From: Bacteroidia bacterium
Lineage (GTDB): Bacteria > Bacteroidota > Bacteroidia > SpSt-205
Direction: 5' to 3'
Length of the DNA: 50,039 nt
Assembly: GCA_025057135.1 (NCBI GenBank)
Contig: JANWXY010000047.1
Span: 1 to 50,039 of the forward strand
Shown: piece by piece, positions 9,162-18,569 of the stretch
How the letters are laid out: the number at the start of each line of letters is the position of its first letter
How positions within the stretch are numbered: the first letter of the stretch is position 1
Notes under the pieces: generated by a model
Database searches by the model: none
The model's input: the letters and a program-made list of their open reading frames with translations, nothing else
What the model was told of the DNA's origin: nothing
Program-made: the position numbers and the translations under genes

Positions 9162-10370
9162 GTGCGGTTTGGTCCTGTGCGACTTCTGACCCTTGGGTCT
9201 CGCTGGCATGGGCGTTCGGTATATCTGCATTTAGATGAAAAAGGTATTCAGGGGATAGAGCTTTCGGATGCGCCTCCTCTGGCGGAAATATCGGTAGGAT
9301 GGGTGGACCTTTTAGCATGGACTCGTCAGCCTGAGATGCCTTCGTCAGAGAGCCTACATAGCCTTGCGGAGAGAGCCCGGAAGGGAGGCTTTACCCATGT
9401 CTTAGTGGGTGGCTGGGGCGGTTGGCATGAGCCGGCGGTACTTGCGAAGCTGTATTCTGACGCTGTGGGGCTGCCCGTCTGGATGCACTTCTTGGCTGCA
9501 TGGGCTACACCCGAAGGAAACCTTGCCCCCTTAGAAAGCCTGCGGGCTGAGGGCGCCGCGGGCTGGAGTATCCCTCCATATCAGCCTATTCCTTGGCGGA
9601 CGCTCATTCAAGCGTTACCATATCTGAGATACTTAGGCGGTCCTGTGTTCCTACTGCCTTTTTGGGAGGCTGCCCAGGGCGAAATCGGCGTGTCGGAAAC
9701 TTTATCTTTGGCTTTGTCTGGCTGGCGAGGCACGCCTGTCTTTGCTGAGACCGTTGCCATTCATGCTATTGCTGCTCTTCACCGGGCCTTGGGCAGCATG
9801 ATGTGTATCGGCCCCCTCTCTTCTAAAGAAGGACAAGAAGTAGCTCAGTTCTATGGATTGCAAACATTTACGAGCATTAGTTATCTCGTAGCCCATGCAG
9901 AAAAGCTTTTGAGCTATAATCCCTTTTGGAAGCTCCATCCCCCATTACGCAGCGCTGCTGACCAGCGCTATCTTGGACAAGCTGTGCTTTCGAGAGAAAT
10001 GCTTGTGGCTTCAGGAGACATTTTACCGCCTGCGGAGGAAAAAAATATAGAATGGAGCGCTGCGGCTATCGGACAGCCAACGGTACATGTTTTTGCTTCC
10101 CTACTATGGGAGACTGGAGGCACACTTTCTTCTGAGGGATGGGCACCAGAAAAGCTTATTCAGCTCTTAGCAGAAAATCCTCGCCGATTTTTAGGTATTT
10201 CTCCATTTGGATTAGAGGTGGGTGCGCCGCTGGACTTTACGGTATTCCGGATAGAGGATAGAGCTGAACCCCTTTCTGCTCCTTGGTCAGAATATACTTC
10301 TGCGCTTAGAGTTTTGGGGACTATCCGTTGCTTAGCCGACGCACATAGTCTTCAAAGCCAAATGTCTTGA
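9162..10370 (+). CDS. Dihydroorotase-like protein, predicted inactive (metal ligands lost)
   Basis: [20 protein letters not shown] matches the DHOase NPPLR region, but HxH is replaced by LxW and SDHAP by SGDILP. GTG start. Confidence 0.8.
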   Translation: MRFGPVRLLTLGSRWHGRSVYLHLDEKGIQGIELSDAPPLAEISVGWVDLLAWTRQPEMPSSESLHSLAERARKGGFTHVLVGGWGGWHEPAVLAKLYSDAVGLPVWMHFLAAWATPEGNLAPLESLRAEGAAGWSIPPYQPIPWRTLIQALPYLRYLGGPVFLLPFWEAAQGEIGVSETLSLALSGWRGTPVFAETVAIHAIAALHRALGSMMCIGPLSSKEGQEVAQFYGLQTFTSISYLVAHAEKLLSYNPFWKLHPPLRSAADQRYLGQAVLSREMLVASGDILPPAEEKNIEWSAAAIGQPTVHVFASLLWETGGTLSSEGWAPEKLIQLLAENPRRFLGISPFGLEVGAPLDFTVFRIEDRAEPLSAPWSEYTSALRVLGTIRCLADAHSLQSQMS

Positions 10371-11445
10371 CGATCCGAAAGCCGCCCTTTTCCATGACTA
10401 TAAGCGATGGATGGGCTACCCCGTTGAACATAGTCGTTTTCACAAATGTGTAGTGCGCCATATCATGGAAGGTGATGCGCTGCCCCACTTCCAAAGGTTG
10501 AGGGAAGCTATATGGTCCCATTTCGTCTCCTGCTAAGCAAGTAACCCCTCCCAACCAATAAGTTGGAAAGGTAGGATTGATTTCGGGGAGGGCTTCGCGC
10601 ACGATAGGGCGATAGGGCATTTCTAAGGTGTCTGGCATATGCGCTGTGAAAGACACATCCAACATAGCCCATCGGCGCCCTGCCGTTTCTGTGATGTCCA
10701 AGATTTCACTTACTAAAGTGCCAGCTTCCCACACAAAGGCCGCGCTGGGTTCTATGGATATGCGTTCTATGTGAGGTAAGCGCTGTTTGAGCCGCTTAAT
10801 CGTCTCTAAAAAAAGCGCGAGGTTATACCCAGTCCGGGTAATCAAGTGCCCCCCGCCGAGATTCAGCCAGCGGATATGAGCCAGCCAGGGAGCAAATTGC
10901 TGGAGGAGAGCCTCAATGAGCGTAGAAAAAGCCTCCGCTCCGGCTTCGCACAGTGTATGGACATGAAGGCCCGAAATCCGCGGTGGCAAGGGATACTGGG
11001 TGGCGGAAGGAGCTACCCCTAACCGTGATCCGGGTCGTCCTGGATTGTAGATGTCAGCACTGGCATGTCCATAATGGGGGTTGACCCGTAGCCCTATTTC
11101 TATGGACTCAGGGAGGTGGGTTTGCCAGCGATGGTAGGCTTCTAAGGAGTTGAATATCCATGTCCCTGTGATAGGTATCAGCACGGGCACATCCTCTGGG
11201 CGATACGCGGGCGCATACAGATGGACAGGCTTTCGGCTATGCATATGCCCAAATAGCGCTTCATTGAGGGAGCTGGCCGAAACTGCATCCGCCACGCTTA
11301 GAATATCAGGCATTAGAGCTGGCAGAGCGAAGCCCTTCAAAGCAAATAGCAGTTCTATCCCGGCTGCCTCCTTCGCTGCCCGGAGAAGATTGAGGTTGGT
11401 TTTGAGCTTTTCTCGGTCAATAATAAAAGCTGGGGATGGTAGCAT
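10321..11445 (-). CDS. nspC: Carboxynorspermidine decarboxylase
   Basis: LLFALKGFALPALMPDI, SRLGVAPS, LHVHTLCEAGAEAF, LNLGGGHLITRTGYN, ISIEPSAAFVWEAG, GVTCLAGDEMGPYSFPQPLEVGQRITFHDMAHYTFVKTTMFNGV. Confidence 0.92.
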   Translation of the reverse strand: MLPSPAFIIDREKLKTNLNLLRAAKEAAGIELLFALKGFALPALMPDILSVADAVSASSLNEALFGHMHSRKPVHLYAPAYRPEDVPVLIPITGTWIFNSLEAYHRWQTHLPESIEIGLRVNPHYGHASADIYNPGRPGSRLGVAPSATQYPLPPRISGLHVHTLCEAGAEAFSTLIEALLQQFAPWLAHIRWLNLGGGHLITRTGYNLALFLETIKRLKQRLPHIERISIEPSAAFVWEAGTLVSEILDITETAGRRWAMLDVSFTAHMPDTLEMPYRPIVREALPEINPTFPTYWLGGVTCLAGDEMGPYSFPQPLEVGQRITFHDMAHYTFVKTTMFNGVAHPSLIVMEKGGFRIVKTFGFEDYVRRLSNG

Positions 11446-11449
11446 TGGG

Positions 11450-11457
11450 CAAAAATG
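11450..11457 (-). promoter_or_regulatory. CATTTTTG box, 4 nt before nspC ATG
   Basis: CAAAAATG on +; spacer 11446-11449. Confidence 0.5.
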
Positions 11458-11459
11458 CG

Positions 11460-11467
11460 TAGCTTTG
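11460..11467 (+). promoter_or_regulatory. TAGCTTTG box, 4 nt before tatA ATG
   Basis: Exact TAnnTTTG; spacer 11468-11471. Confidence 0.65.
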
Positions 11468-11471
11468 AGCC

Positions 11472-11666
11472 ATGTTTGGGCTCGGATACGGGGAGTGGCT
11501 TTTGATTTTCGGGGTACTGCTACTGCTTTTTGGGGGGCGAAAGCTGCCTGAGTTAGCTCGTGGGCTGGGAGCGAGCATTCGGGAGTTTAGGGAAGCGATG
11601 CGTAGTGAAAGTAGCGAGCGTACCTTGAAGGACGTCACTCCTTCCAAAGAAAAAACCTTAGAATGA
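11472..11666 (+). CDS. tatA: Sec-independent translocase TatA/E family
   Basis: 64 aa: MFGLGYGEWLLIFGVLLLLFGGRKLPELARGLGASIREFREAM. Confidence 0.92.
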   Translation: MFGLGYGEWLLIFGVLLLLFGGRKLPELARGLGASIREFREAMRSESSERTLKDVTPSKEKTLE

Positions 11667-13057
11667 CCACCTCTTACATCGCCCTAAGAGGGGCTGTAGA
11701 GAGGGGCGAAATGACTTTTACTCAAGCGGTAGAGCGCTTTTTGCAGCAGATACAGGAGAGAAATCCTCACATAAATGCGCTCCTGGAGGTTTATGACATA
11801 GAGGCGCTGGAGCAAGCCCATCAATGGGATGCTGCTTGGAAAGTTGGTCAGTCGCTACCACCCTTGGCAGGCTTAGTTTATGTGCATAAAGATAACATAG
11901 CCGTAGCAGGCCATAAACTCAGCGCTGCTTCCAGAATCTTAGGAGGGTATGTTTCGCCATTTGATGCGACAGTTATTGAACGGCTGCGGAAGGCGGGCGC
12001 CATATGCATAGGGCGTGCGAACTGCGACGAGTTCGCCATGGGCTCCTCTAATGAGAACTCTGCTTTCGGTCCTGTGCAGCATCCTTATTTGGAGGGATAC
12101 GTTCCGGGTGGGTCCTCGGGGGGGTCTGCTGCTGCTGCGGCGGCGGGTTTCTGTCATGTGGCTCTCGGGAGTGATACGGGCGGGTCTATCCGTCAGCCAG
12201 CGGCATTCTGCGGACTATATGGGCTCAAGCCCACTTATGGGCGCGTTTCTCGTTATGGGCTGATAGCGTACGCTTCGTCATTTGACCAAATAGGCCCCTT
12301 GGCTCGTAGCTTAGAGGACCTCATCGCAGTGTATGAGATAATAGCTGGATTTGACCCACGGGATGCTACGACTGCCGCAGAGGACATTATTCCTTTCTCC
12401 TCTGATGAGGCTATTCCCCAGAGATGGGCTCTTCTCAGTCCAGAGGGAATGCATCCTGTGGTAGAGTCTGCCATTTCTTCTCTGGTAGAAAATCTGCGTT
12501 CTGCTGGTGCGCTCGTAGAGAAAATAGATTTTCCTTACTGGGACTACCTCATTCCGACTTACTACATTCTTACAACAGCTGAAGCCTCCTCCAACCTCGC
12601 TCGGTATGATGGGGTGCGTTATGGGCATCGTACCAAAGAAGCCCCTAACATGGAGTCTCTCTACGCTCGCTCTCGTAGTGAGGGCTTTGGAAGAGAGGTC
12701 AAACGCCGCATCCTTTTGGGGACATTCGTGCTTTCCGCAGGCTACTACGATGCGTACTACACCAAAGCGCAAAAGGTGCGTCGCCTGTTATACGACTATA
12801 CAGAGTCTTTGTTTGAGTCATACGATGTCATAGCTTTGCCTACCAGTGCTACGCCTCCCTTTCGTTTAGGGGAAAAAACTCAGGACCCTATCCAGATGTA
12901 TCTCTCCGACCTTTTTACTGTCTATGCCAATCTAACGGGTCATCCGAGCTTACAGATTCCCCTACATAGTTATACAGGGATTCAGCTGATAGCCCCATTA
13001 TTCAAAGAAAATCGGTTATTTGCGGCAGCGTATGCGCTTCGTCATATGGGGAGTTAG
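11663..13057 (+). CDS. gatA: Asp/Glu-tRNA amidotransferase subunit A
   Basis: Amidase signature VHKDNIAVAGHKLSAASRIL...GSSNENSAFGPVQHP...VPGGSSGGSAAAAAAG...LGSDTGGSIRQPAAFCGLYGLKPTYGRVSRYGL. Confidence 0.96.
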   Translation: MTTSYIALRGAVERGEMTFTQAVERFLQQIQERNPHINALLEVYDIEALEQAHQWDAAWKVGQSLPPLAGLVYVHKDNIAVAGHKLSAASRILGGYVSPFDATVIERLRKAGAICIGRANCDEFAMGSSNENSAFGPVQHPYLEGYVPGGSSGGSAAAAAAGFCHVALGSDTGGSIRQPAAFCGLYGLKPTYGRVSRYGLIAYASSFDQIGPLARSLEDLIAVYEIIAGFDPRDATTAAEDIIPFSSDEAIPQRWALLSPEGMHPVVESAISSLVENLRSAGALVEKIDFPYWDYLIPTYYILTTAEASSNLARYDGVRYGHRTKEAPNMESLYARSRSEGFGREVKRRILLGTFVLSAGYYDAYYTKAQKVRRLLYDYTESLFESYDVIALPTSATPPFRLGEKTQDPIQMYLSDLFTVYANLTGHPSLQIPLHSYTGIQLIAPLFKENRLFAAAYALRHMGS

Positions 13058-14399
13058 CTGGGCGTTATTATTGAGAGGTCAGAGCTGGGATGCGCGCATA
13101 AGGGAGATGGATAGCCTCGTCAAATCTTATATCGCATGGCAGCGAGAAGGAGGGGAAACGCCTCCTATCAAATCGGATTTGCTACCCTTAGACCCGCAAG
13201 TCTTTGAGGAGCGTCTTCACGCTCTCAACGCTACCATTCCTCTTGAAGCTAATCCTGCCAGCTTACAGCAGGTTTATCTATATATTTATCAACAATCCAC
13301 GCTCACTGCCTATCTTTTGGGACTTGCAGATTATTATCTGCCGATCATTGAACCGATTTTGCGTTCCTATGGGCTGCCTTCAGAGCTTCAATACCTGCCG
13401 ATTATTGAGAGTGCATTTGTTCCTGAGGCGCTTTCGCCTATGGCAGCTGCTGGTATCTGGCAGTTTATTCCGGGAACTGGGCGCATATACGGCTTACGGG
13501 TAGATAGAATCATAGACGAAAGATACGATGTAGTCAAGTCCACCCACGCAGCCGCTCGTTATTTGAGGGATAGTTATCAGATATTAGGGGATTGGCTTCT
13601 GGTTATTGCCTCCTATAATTGCGGCGTAGGGCGCGTGCTTCGGGCGATAAAAATGTCTGGGGGTAAGACAAACTACTGGGAGATAGCGCCTTACCTTCCC
13701 CTGGAAACTCGCGGGTATGTGCCTGCCTTTATTGCCGCTTGTTACATTATGAACTATGCGCAGGCTCACGGGATTCAGCCGATTTTCCCGGATATTCCGA
13801 GGGAAACAGATACGGTTACCTGCCCCATTAGAATGAAACTTTCTCTCATCGCTTCTGCCTCAAAAGTGCCCCTGTCGTGGCTTAAGTTTTATAATGCAGA
13901 GCTGAGGGCTGATATCGTACCAGCTGGATATGTTTTGCGGGTACCTGCGATAGCCGCCTATGAGATATCTGAGGCGATTGGTCGTCTGAGTAGAGGCGAG
14001 CTCGCTCTGCAGCCCGTATCTCAGCGATATAGTGGCTACAAGCAACTCATCTGGCATACCGTACGACCTGGCGAAAACCTCTATACTATAGCGCGCACCT
14101 ATCAGGTATCGCCATATCATATTGTTCGGACTAATCAACTCTGGGGGTATAAAGTCGCTCCCGGTATGCGTCTGCGCATCGTCCCTCAAGCAGATTCAGT
14201 AGAGAGCTTAGAAGAATGGGGAGCTTATATAGAAGGAGGGGTGGCTTGGAAGCGTCAATATATTCCTGTATTCCCCTACATCATCCCTCGTTTTGTTCCA
14301 TTCAAGTTGCCGGTGAAAGTTTCGCCTGATACGATTCCTATGCCTGAACTTCCAGTGGAAGGGCCTTCATCTGCCACCCATCGGCGACGACGCTTTTGA
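13020..14399 (+). CDS. MltD-like lytic transglycosylase with LysM domain
   Basis: LPSELQYLPIIESAFVPEALSPMAAAGIWQFIPGTGRIYGL...ASYNCGVGRVLRAI; LysM HTVRPGENLYTIARTYQVSPYHIVRTNQLWG. Confidence 0.92.
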   Translation: MRQRMRFVIWGVSWALLLRGQSWDARIREMDSLVKSYIAWQREGGETPPIKSDLLPLDPQVFEERLHALNATIPLEANPASLQQVYLYIYQQSTLTAYLLGLADYYLPIIEPILRSYGLPSELQYLPIIESAFVPEALSPMAAAGIWQFIPGTGRIYGLRVDRIIDERYDVVKSTHAAARYLRDSYQILGDWLLVIASYNCGVGRVLRAIKMSGGKTNYWEIAPYLPLETRGYVPAFIAACYIMNYAQAHGIQPIFPDIPRETDTVTCPIRMKLSLIASASKVPLSWLKFYNAELRADIVPAGYVLRVPAIAAYEISEAIGRLSRGELALQPVSQRYSGYKQLIWHTVRPGENLYTIARTYQVSPYHIVRTNQLWGYKVAPGMRLRIVPQADSVESLEEWGAYIEGGVAWKRQYIPVFPYIIPRFVPFKLPVKVSPDTIPMPELPVEGPSSATHRRRRF

Positions 14400-14940
14400 A
14401 AAAGTCGTACCAAAATGGTTTGTTGTGCGCGTGTTCGTGCAGAACTACGATATCTCCTGACCGCAGTTGTGCTAGTAGCTGATGCAGCCATTTTTTATGG
14501 CGTAAATAGTCCGGAGGCATAAGGTCCCAAAAAACCAGCTTGATTTTCTCGGGGAGAGGCGAAAATCCCCAATGCCCATAGGGTGCCCTAAAAGCAGGTA
14601 TAAGAGGCACACCCACTTTTTTCCATAAAGCTATCGCTCTGGTGATCTCTCTGGCAGTTCGTTTCACTCGCCATCCACTGAGATGTGTCATACCGTGAAT
14701 GCCGACATTATGTCCGTTTTTCCAGAGCAGAGGCACTACGGGTGTAGTGATATTTTCCTTGTATCGGCTCCATGTCCAAAAAAAACTGGCGCATCCGTCC
14801 CAAGCTCCCAGAAGGTCTATGAGCACAGCTGTATTAGGACTCGGACCGTCATCAAAGGTTAGATAGAACTCTCGCTGACCTCCCCTAGGGGGCAAATAGG
14901 CGCCTAAAGCGCGTTGAATAAGCCGAGACAGCCGCCACAA
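14338..14940 (-). CDS. Polysaccharide deacetylase family protein (TTG start in the ORF track)
   Basis: REFYLTFDDGPSPNTAVLIDLL; HNVGIHGMTHLSG; FRAPYGHWGF; GDIVVLHEH. Confidence 0.9.
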   Translation of the reverse strand: MWRLSRLIQRALGAYLPPRGGQREFYLTFDDGPSPNTAVLIDLLGAWDGCASFFWTWSRYKENITTPVVPLLWKNGHNVGIHGMTHLSGWRVKRTAREITRAIALWKKVGVPLIPAFRAPYGHWGFSPLPEKIKLVFWDLMPPDYLRHKKWLHQLLAQLRSGDIVVLHEHAHNKPFWYDFFKSVVADGWQMKALPLEVQA

Positions 14941-15066
14941 AGTGAGGCGATAAACTCAGATGCTGAAGCGATTGTGAGCTTGGTATCCCTCGGAAAGCAA
15001 AACAGTCCCCCCGAAAGTTTGCTTTCACAAACCTTATAAGGCTCTAATAAAGTGGTCGTAGCTATC

Positions 15067-15915
15067 TCACGAGAGGGAGTCATTGCCGTTATCCTGACTA
15101 TCAGCTTTATTTGGGGATGGGAAAAAGAGCCAGGCCGCCTGACTATCTATTTCTGATTCGGGTATGGAACGCATAGCTGGTAGTATATGCATGGGGTCAC
15201 TAAAATAGGCAATCACGTCCGCTTCATACGATCGGCTCGTTTCCAGTAGTAGGCGGACTAAATGGACACTTTCCCACACCACAGGTTGATAATCAGCGCC
15301 ATGGGTTAGCTGCTGCCTAATCTTCTTGTGAATCTTTTCTATGGCGGGGGTCGGAGGTAATAAGGCTACTCCAGCCACAGATGGGACTAACTTCTGGGTG
15401 AGCAGTCGTAGAAGCCTTTTTCCAATAGGGGAATGGAAATTAGGATGATACGCTATCAGTAGCCGTTTCCAACGAACCTGGGTCTGAGGGAAGGTAATCA
15501 GCACCGGTATAGGCGAATGTCGGATAAAATGGCGTGCATGGAATCCAATGGCAGCCTTTTCAGTTTCGGTTTCACCCCGAGCCCCCATAGCCAGTAAAAT
15601 GTATTTTCCAGTCTCTAAGTGTCTGAATAGACCATCAGTGAGAAAATCTCGCTGGGTAATGATTTTGACTCGCTGAATATCCGCAGGAGGGAAGGTATCA
15701 TGCAAAAATCGGCGAAGTTTCTGTTGAGTGGCTTTTTCCGCTTCCATCTCCATATCCTCTATGACATGGGCAGAGAGAAACGGCAGTCCCTTAGGCAGCT
15801 GATAGGCATGATACAAGGCGATGCTTTGCTTAGTTGCTTTTCGTATCGGAATGAGCGCTTCCAAGGCTCGTACAGACGCCGGGCTGTAGTCAATCCCAGC
15901 GATCAATTTTGCCAT
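15067..15915 (-). CDS. Universal stress protein (tandem UspA-like)
   Basis: KLIAGIDYSPASVRALEALIPI...LLAMGARGETETEKAAIGFHARHFIRHSPIPVLI. Confidence 0.82.
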   Translation of the reverse strand: MAKLIAGIDYSPASVRALEALIPIRKATKQSIALYHAYQLPKGLPFLSAHVIEDMEMEAEKATQQKLRRFLHDTFPPADIQRVKIITQRDFLTDGLFRHLETGKYILLAMGARGETETEKAAIGFHARHFIRHSPIPVLITFPQTQVRWKRLLIAYHPNFHSPIGKRLLRLLTQKLVPSVAGVALLPPTPAIEKIHKKIRQQLTHGADYQPVVWESVHLVRLLLETSRSYEADVIAYFSDPMHILPAMRSIPESEIDSQAAWLFFPSPNKADSQDNGNDSLS

Positions 15916-15919
15916 GTAA

Positions 15920-15927
15920 CAAATATA
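15920..15927 (-). promoter_or_regulatory. TATATTTG box, 4 nt before uspA-like ATG
   Basis: Exact TAnnTTTG on the minus strand; spacer 15916-15919. Confidence 0.65.
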
Positions 15928-15941
15928 TGCTGATTTTCTCG

Positions 15942-15949
15942 TACCTTTG
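15942..15949 (+). promoter_or_regulatory. TACCTTTG box upstream of the DUF349-like gene
   Basis: Exact TAnnTTTG; 9 nt before ATG 15959. Confidence 0.6.
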
Positions 15950-15958
15950 CGGGGCTAT

Positions 15959-17821
15959 ATGGTGGAGCCTCACACCCCTGAGCGGTCAGATGCAGAGGTC
16001 TCTTTTCCTGAAGAGCACCTACGAAAAACTTTGGAAGAGCTCCTTTCAGAAACCTCTGAAAATCTGAAGCGAGAGCTTGAAAAACGCCGTCCGCATTTGT
16101 CCGAGGTGACCTTGCTGACAGAGTATTTGACTTCTCTGCCTTATCAGCGCAGTTTCAATCCCCTCTTGCAGGCCTTCAAGCGGTATGTCACTCAACACAT
16201 GACGGAATGGCGTTCTAATCCACGAGAAGATATCCCCCGTCTGGAAAGCTTTCAGCGCCGCTTTGAAGATGCGGTGGTTCGGTTTGAGGAAGCTCGTAAA
16301 GCTTACGAGCTGCGCTGTAAGGAGAATGCCGAGAAAGCTCGCTCCTTCCTCGCTGAGCTGAAAGATATTGTATTGAATGAACAGCTGGATAACTATCCCC
16401 GGGTTCGCCAAATTACTCGTGAATGGTCTCGCCTGCGTCGGGAGCTCCTCCCCAGTGATAGAAAGGAGTTAGAGCGTCCTATTCAAGATTTCCTCAAACA
16501 GTTTGATGCACTGTACCAGCGATACAAGGATATATTTGAAGGTGAAAGAAACGCACTCTTCCAACGGCGCAGTCAGATTGTCTCTGAGATAGAAAAACTA
16601 TTTCCACCTGATGGTGCTCAGACTACTTTTGAGTTTTGGCAGCAACAGAGAGATCGGCTTGCCCTGCTCCAGAGCGAATGGCAATCATTACCTCGCTTGG
16701 GAAGTAGGCAAGAGCGAGAACTGGGGGCCATCTACCGCCAGCTTATCCAGAAATTCCGTGAGCAATATAGCCTATTCCGCTCACAGGCTTATCAGCGTAT
16801 CCAGAAAAATCCCGTTCTACAAGAAACTTTTCGGCGAAAGCGTCAAATTGTTGAGCTTTTGCGCCCGTTGGTAGAAAGGGAGTATAAAACCTTAGAAGAT
16901 TGGCGACAAGCTAATCAGCAAGCTCGTCAGTATGTCAAAGAGTGGCGTACTCTCACTGAAAAATCCCTGGCTCAGGACGACTCCAAAGAAGTCAGAAAAT
17001 TCTACGCTCCACTCAATCAGCAGTTTAGCGAGCTGTTAGACAGGTTCAACGAGAAGTCTGAGGTCTTTAGCCAAGAGTATCGTCGCAAGCAGATCAGTCG
17101 CATGGAGAGTATGGGGCGACAAATCATCAAAGATGTGCAGAAACACCTCAAAGCCAACAACATATTAGAAGCGGTGAGGCTGTTTCGCTCTCAGATCGCT
17201 CCATGGAAGCGTAGAGCTCATCGTTTCCAAGGTGAGCCTGCGATTACCGAAGTAAGTCAACAGCTTGCCGAGCTCGGTCAGCAGCTGCGAGAAGCTCAGA
17301 AAGCTTATACCCAGAAACTAAACGAACATTTAGAGAAGCGTATCCACCTGCTCAATGAGATGGATGAGTTGAGTGAGCAAGCGACTGCGGACAAGTTAGA
17401 CTTGTTTATCGCTAAGTTGATGGAGTACGAGCAGGCCGGAGAAGTAGCCCCTTCTCATCGGGAGCGATTGCTGAATAGACAGCGGCAAGCAATTCAGAGA
17501 TTTTTAGCGAATGCCCGCATAGAAGAGGCCGCTTTTCAAGAAGCATGGATGAATGCGCAGATCGCCTATCAATCTCCTGCACAGGTCAGAAAAAGTATAG
17601 AATCTCTGCGCGCACAACTGTCTAAGCAAAAACAAGACCTTCAAGGCTATCAAAATACCCTCGCCCTTTTGGCTCGAGGCAAAGGGAGTGAAGCCCTCCG
17701 TAAGGAAATAGAATCTAAGATAGCTGATGCGGAAGCTCAAATCAAGCGTACGCAAGAGATGATTAAGCGACTTCAGCAGCGGCTTCAGTCTGCCAGTGCG
17801 TCGTCCGCCTCATCCGCTTGA
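15959..17821 (+). CDS. Long coiled-coil protein resembling DUF349 family
   Basis: Charged helical repeats of the type LQSEWQSLPRLGSRQERELGAIYRQLIQKFREQYSLF; in-frame ATG at 15959 after a TACCTTTG box. Confidence 0.68.
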   Translation: MVEPHTPERSDAEVSFPEEHLRKTLEELLSETSENLKRELEKRRPHLSEVTLLTEYLTSLPYQRSFNPLLQAFKRYVTQHMTEWRSNPREDIPRLESFQRRFEDAVVRFEEARKAYELRCKENAEKARSFLAELKDIVLNEQLDNYPRVRQITREWSRLRRELLPSDRKELERPIQDFLKQFDALYQRYKDIFEGERNALFQRRSQIVSEIEKLFPPDGAQTTFEFWQQQRDRLALLQSEWQSLPRLGSRQERELGAIYRQLIQKFREQYSLFRSQAYQRIQKNPVLQETFRRKRQIVELLRPLVEREYKTLEDWRQANQQARQYVKEWRTLTEKSLAQDDSKEVRKFYAPLNQQFSELLDRFNEKSEVFSQEYRRKQISRMESMGRQIIKDVQKHLKANNILEAVRLFRSQIAPWKRRAHRFQGEPAITEVSQQLAELGQQLREAQKAYTQKLNEHLEKRIHLLNEMDELSEQATADKLDLFIAKLMEYEQAGEVAPSHRERLLNRQRQAIQRFLANARIEEAAFQEAWMNAQIAYQSPAQVRKSIESLRAQLSKQKQDLQGYQNTLALLARGKGSEALRKEIESKIADAEAQIKRTQEMIKRLQQRLQSASASSASSA

Positions 17822-18569
17822 GTTTTATCGGCGATTACACGAGTCGCGGCATCGCTACGAGACAGGGCTCTTCTTAGCTCCAGGTAAGAAGCTCTTTTGG
17901 GAGGCGTTGAGGAGCCTACCCTTGGAGCGTTTCCACTGCATATTCTATGGGGAGATGGGGGAGCATCCTACCCTTCCCGAGGAGCTTAAGGAAAAGTGCT
18001 ATCGCTTACCCAACTGGCAGATAGAGCGATTGAGTGGGCAGGATACGCCAGAAGGTATCGTATCTGTGCTATATATGCCGCCAGAATCCAGAGTCCTTGA
18101 CGCTTCACCTGCTATTTTGGCAGAGCGTTTGCAGGACCCAGGAAACCTCGGTACGCTTCTGCGTTCCATGGAGTGGTTCGGATATGAGCAACTTTGGCTC
18201 ACGGCGGATAGCGCGGATCCTTTTAGTCCGAAAGCTGTGCGAGCAAGTATGGGGAGTGTCTTTCGTCTGCGAGTGCAGCGTGTGAAAGACTGGAGCTCTC
18301 TACTTACAGCATATGAAGGAAGGTGCGTAGTGGCGACTATGCAGGGAATGCCAATACACGAAGTGCCATGGTCAAAACTTGATTCGCTCTATATCGGAAG
18401 TGAGGCGCATGGGGTTAACCTTGCCCCACCTCACTGGATGCGAGTCTCCATCCCTCCTTCATCCACTTCTCGAGGAGACTCTCTCAACGTGGCCGTAGCG
18501 GCCACGCTTCTCTTATTTGTACGACGGGAGATTATAGCCGGTAGGCTACATACTTTGCCGCCTCTATGA
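17796..18569 (+). CDS. TrmH/SpoU family RNA 2'-O-methyltransferase
   Basis: LAERLQDPGNLGTLLRSMEWFGYEQLWL...FSPKAVRASMGSVFRLRV...LYIGSEAHGVNL...SLNVAVAATLLLF. Confidence 0.93.
   Translation: MRRPPHPLEFYRRLHESRHRYETGLFLAPGKKLFWEALRSLPLERFHCIFYGEMGEHPTLPEELKEKCYRLPNWQIERLSGQDTPEGIVSVLYMPPESRVLDASPAILAERLQDPGNLGTLLRSMEWFGYEQLWLTADSADPFSPKAVRASMGSVFRLRVQRVKDWSSLLTAYEGRCVVATMQGMPIHEVPWSKLDSLYIGSEAHGVNLAPPHWMRVSIPPSSTSRGDSLNVAVAATLLLFVRREIIAGRLHTLPPL

Noticed and set aside
9090-9230. N-terminal extension of SOD in the ORF track
   Set aside because: The SOD family begins at [15 protein letters not shown]; a TATCTTTG box lies inside the extension and it overlaps the divergent DHOase-like gene.
12311-12772. 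153-aa ORF antisense to gatA
   Set aside because: gatA is unambiguous; the antisense ORF has no recognisable motif.
18488-18506. 8-bp inverted repeat CGTGGCCG-TAG-CGGCCACG in the trmH-like gene
   Set aside because: It lies on the conserved SLNVAVAA motif, where codon choice for alternating Val/Ala easily creates a short hairpin; no T-run.
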